Made by a program: the position numbers and the translations under genes. From Planctomycetota bacterium (GTDB lineage Bacteria > Planctomycetota > MHYJ01 > JACPRB01), in NCBI GenBank assembly GCA_016200125.1, contig JACQFK010000468.1, positions 1 to 8,589 of the forward strand: a stretch of DNA of 8,589 bases, given 5' to 3'. The notes under the pieces were generated by a model that saw only the letters and a program-made list of their open reading frames with translations, was not told where the DNA came from and did no database searches. Numbering within the stretch: position 1 is the first letter of the stretch; every line of letters begins with the position of its first letter. This document shows positions 6,349 to 8,589 of this stretch, piece after piece.

Positions 6349-7198
6349 AGCGCCGGAGCAGGTACTCCGCCACGTCGCCCTGTCGGAGTCCGTCCACGAG
6401 CTTCAACCCGACGCGGGCGATCCAGGCCCCGGGCGGGGCCTTTACCAGTCGCGCGAGCAGGCCGTCTCCCAGGCTGCGCCGGAATCCCCGCGTTCCCGAC
6501 GTACAGGCGCGGTGGACGATCCTCAGCCCGCAGGCCTTTGTCAGGCGCAGGAAGGAATCGTGCGTGAAGAAGTGGAGATGGCGCGGGACGTCGAGGTGAT
6601 ACCAACCTCCGCGGAAGATCCGGAAGTTCGCCGCCTCCGCAGTGGGGAAGGTCAGGTAGATCGAGCCCTCGGGATGGGTCATCCGCCGGATGTTGCGGAG
6701 GGCGGCGCCCGGATCGTGGAAGTGCTCGATGCAGTGGTTCATCGTGACCTGGTGGAAGTGGCCGTCGGGGAAGTCCGCCCGCTCCGCCGATCCGTTGAAG
6801 ACGCTGATCCCGTTCGCCCGCGCATTCGCCGCCGCGCCCGGGTCCGTTTCCACCCCGTAGAGCTCGCAGCCCCGCTCCTTCAGGCGCAGCAGGTCGTAGC
6901 CGCTGCCGCAGCCGACGTCGAGCACCCGCTCCCCCGCGCCCAGGCGGATCCTCCGGTGGCGCTTCGAGTGCTTGCGGACGGAGGGCTTGTCGGTCCGGCG
7001 GTGCTCGTCGTATCCCGCCGGGTAGTAGCGCCCGATCTCGGAGGCGGGGGGCCGCTCGAGGACGTAGACGTGGCCGCAGCGGCGGCAGCGGCCCAGGGGG
7101 AAGCGTTCGCCGGAGGATCGGTTGCGCGTGTCCGGGCTGCTGAAGAGGAGGAAGGGGTCGTCCGCGCCGCAGGCGCCGCAGGAGGCGCGTTCCAGCAC
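6341..7198 (-). CDS. Class I SAM-dependent methyltransferase with N-terminal zinc-ribbon-like motif
   Basis: A cytoplasmic methyltransferase of 285 residues. Two pairs of cysteines, C7-x2-C10 and C38-x2-C41, suggest a small zinc-binding head of the kind that precedes many sugar- or lipid-related methyltransferases. The SAM-binding fold follows: motif I VLDVGCGSG (92-100), the acidic end of strand 2 GVETD (115-119), and the region ADFPDGHFHQ to MNHCIEHFHDP (141-163). The later HLDVPRHLHFFT (201-212) is typical of the Methyltransf_23 group. The substrate is not known. The GTG at 7198 starts 4 bases after the gcvPB stop, with GAGGA (7207-7211) inside the end of gcvPB as ribosome site, so translation is probably coupled. 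Despite the operon it need not belong to glycine metabolism; the kinase gene nearby would also fit a glycan-modifying role. Confidence 0.87.
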   Translation of the reverse strand: MLERASCGACGADDPFLLFSSPDTRNRSSGERFPLGRCRRCGHVYVLERPPASEIGRYYPAGYDEHRRTDKPSVRKHSKRHRRIRLGAGERVLDVGCGSGYDLLRLKERGCELYGVETDPGAAANARANGISVFNGSAERADFPDGHFHQVTMNHCIEHFHDPGAALRNIRRMTHPEGSIYLTFPTAEAANFRIFRGGWYHLDVPRHLHFFTHDSFLRLTKACGLRIVHRACTSGTRGFRRSLGDGLLARLVKAPPGAWIARVGLKLVDGLRQGDVAEYLLRRST

Positions 7199-7202
7199 CG
7201 GC

Positions 7203-8588
7203 CTATTCCTCAGGCGGCGGGGGAGGATCGCAGGGGGTGCACCACCTGACGTTTGGATTCTTGGCGGCGCGCACTTCGTCGAGCCGCTTCACCGGCATCT
7301 TGTGGGGTGCGGTCTTCACGAGCTCGGGCGTGGTCTTCGCCTCGTCCGCGATCTTGAGCAGCGCGGCGGCGAAGGCGTCGAGCGTCTCGCGGCTCTCCGT
7401 CTCGGTCGGCTCGATCATCATCGCCTCGTGGACGATGAGCGGGAAGTAGATCGTGGGCGGATGGTAGTTGTAGTCGAGGAGCCGCTTGGCCATGTCGAGC
7501 GTGCGGACCCCGGTCTTCTTCGCGTAGGGGGTGTTGTCGATCACGAACTCGTGCATGCAGGTCCGCGGATAGGCGACCTTGAAGCGCTTCTTGAGGAGCG
7601 ACATCAGGTAGTTCGCGTTCAGGACCGCGTGCTCGGCATTCCGGCGGATCCCCTCGGGGCCGTGGAAACGGATGTAGGTGTAGGCGCGGATGTGCATCCC
7701 GATGTTGCCCCAGAAGGCCTTCACCTTGCCGATCGACTTGGGCTGGGCGAAGTCGAACTTGAAGGCCTGCCCCTCTTTCGCGATCCGCGGCACGGGCAGG
7801 TAGGGTTCGAGGAACTTCTTGCAGGCCACGGGACCCGAACCCGGGCCGCCGCCGCCGTGGGGGGTCGAGAAGGTCTTGTGCAGGTTGAAGTGCATGACGT
7901 CGACCCCGAAGTCGCCCGGCCGGGCCTTCCCCTGGATCGCGTTCATGTTCGCGCCGTCCATGTAGACCAGCCCGCCGGCCTTGTGGACGAGTTCCGCGAT
8001 CTCCCGGATGTTCTCCTCGAAGAGGCCGAGCGTCGACGGGTTGGTGATCATCATGCCCGCCGTCTTGTCCGACAGCTTGCTCTTCAGGTCCGCGAGGTCG
8101 ACGCCGCCGCGCTCGTCGCTCTTCACGCTCAGGGTCTTGTAGCCGGAGAGCGTGGCGGTGGCGGGGTTCGTTCCGTGGGCGCTGTCCGGGATCAGGATCT
8201 GCGTGCGCTGCTCCTGCTTCTGCTCCTGGTGGTGCGAGCGGATGAGGAGGATTCCGGTGAGCTCGCCCTGAGCGCCGGCGGCGGGCTGGAGCGTCACGGC
8301 GTCCATCCCGCTTATCTCGGAGAGATACCCCTCAAGCTCGTACATAAGCTCAAGCGCGCCCTGAGCGAGGTCCGTGCTCTGGTAAGGGTGGAGCTTCGTG
8401 AAACCGGGCATCCCCGCTATGTCCTCGTTGACCTTCGGGTTGTACTTCATCGTGCACGAACCGAGCGGGTAAAACCCGGAGTCCACGCCGAAGTTCCACT
8501 GCGAAAGCCTCGTGTAGTGGCGCACCGTGTCTATCTCCGAGAGGTCCGGAAATCCGCCGAGGCCGTCCCTTAACAGGCCCTTCGGTAT
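7203..8588 (-). CDS. gcvPB: Glycine dehydrogenase (decarboxylating) subunit 2, 5' partial
   Basis: The PLP-binding half of the two-subunit P-protein of the glycine cleavage system. With GcvPA it decarboxylates glycine and passes the aminomethyl group to lipoylated GcvH, feeding 5,10-methylene-THF. The window shows 461 residues, and I estimate about 30 N-terminal residues lie beyond its end. Recognisable blocks are IPKGLLRDG near 8588, RHYTRLSQWNFGVDSGFYPLG, SCTMKYNPK, PAAGAQGELTG, IPDSAHGTNPA and VDVMHFNLHKTFSTPHGGGG, whose Lys (codon 7875-7877) is the expected Schiff-base residue. The tail RLDEVRAAKNPNVRW is typical; CTPCDPPPPPEE is an added Cys- and Pro-rich end. The GTG at 8525 (RHYTRLS) is internal, since the conserved frame continues upstream. 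Codon use changes sharply near 8262-8313: about 100 upstream codons use ATA, CTT and TTA, and the rest only ATC at Ile. gcvPA is expected upstream. Confidence 0.95.
   Translation of the reverse strand: MPKGLLRDGLGGFPDLSEIDTVRHYTRLSQWNFGVDSGFYPLGSCTMKYNPKVNEDIAGMPGFTKLHPYQSTDLAQGALELMYELEGYLSEISGMDAVTLQPAAGAQGELTGILLIRSHHQEQKQEQRTQILIPDSAHGTNPATATLSGYKTLSVKSDERGGVDLADLKSKLSDKTAGMMITNPSTLGLFEENIREIAELVHKAGGLVYMDGANMNAIQGKARPGDFGVDVMHFNLHKTFSTPHGGGGPGSGPVACKKFLEPYLPVPRIAKEGQAFKFDFAQPKSIGKVKAFWGNIGMHIRAYTYIRFHGPEGIRRNAEHAVLNANYLMSLLKKRFKVAYPRTCMHEFVIDNTPYAKKTGVRTLDMAKRLLDYNYHPPTIYFPLIVHEAMMIEPTETESRETLDAFAAALLKIADEAKTTPELVKTAPHKMPVKRLDEVRAAKNPNVRWCTPCDPPPPPEE
8260..8588 (-). other. Segment of gcvPB with atypical codon usage
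   Basis: In this part of gcvPB all four isoleucines I read as Ile codons are ATA (P, D, A and S contexts at 8588, 8531, 8417 and 8315), leucine includes four CTT and one TTA, and CCT, GCT and AGG also occur. Downstream, from about 8245 to 7206, every isoleucine I checked is ATC and leucine is CTG or CTC. The change falls in or near the conserved LQPAAGAQGELTG block. It could be a recombination tract or a chimeric assembly join. Confidence 0.55.
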
Positions 8589-8589
8589 C

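Noticed and set aside
1..8589. RNA genes, CRISPR arrays, insertion sequences
   Set aside because: No tRNA- or rRNA-like segments, no spaced direct repeats and no transposase-like frames were seen; nearly all bases are within protein genes.

Overview
The window is high-GC bacterial chromosomal DNA, densely coding, with seven clear genes plus one gene whose start is unclear. I see no RNA gene, insertion sequence or CRISPR array. Several features together suggest a Planctomycetota-like organism, probably a metagenome-derived sequence: a lipoprotein with PQQ-type propeller repeats and low-complexity inserts, a Wzc-type tyrosine kinase ending in a tyrosine cluster, and a secreted protein with a 'DEIQLTNG' head and tryptophan repeats. 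This assignment rests on protein style only.

Left part (1-2055, + strand): the 3' part of a propeller lipoprotein gene, whose start lies outside the window, is followed without a gap by a carboxymuconolactone-decarboxylase-like (CMD-like) frame that has no normal start codon at the expected place. It meets tail to tail, 7 bases apart, a minus-strand gene (4156-2063) for a Wzc-like polysaccharide co-polymerase/tyrosine kinase.

Middle (4157-5441): a 164-base divergent intergenic region carries a near-consensus sigma-70-type promoter. Its spacer and -10 box lie inside a 30-base palindrome with one mismatched pair, which is a strong operator candidate. The promoter reads into a two-gene unit with a 4-base ATGA overlap: a four-helix membrane protein and a wax-synthase-type MBOAT acyltransferase. 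One regulator could control both this pair and the divergent kinase, linking surface polysaccharide export with an acyl transfer step. That link is inference.

Right part (5442-8589): an extended -10 promoter drives a secreted protein of unknown function. It meets, with an 8-base tail overlap, a minus-strand unit of gcvPB (glycine decarboxylase subunit 2, cut by the window end) followed 4 bases later by a zinc-ribbon SAM methyltransferase with a GTG start. The first ~100 visible codons of gcvPB use ATA, CTT and TTA codons, and the rest of the gene reads only ATC at isoleucine. This points to recombination, or to an assembly join inside a conserved gene.
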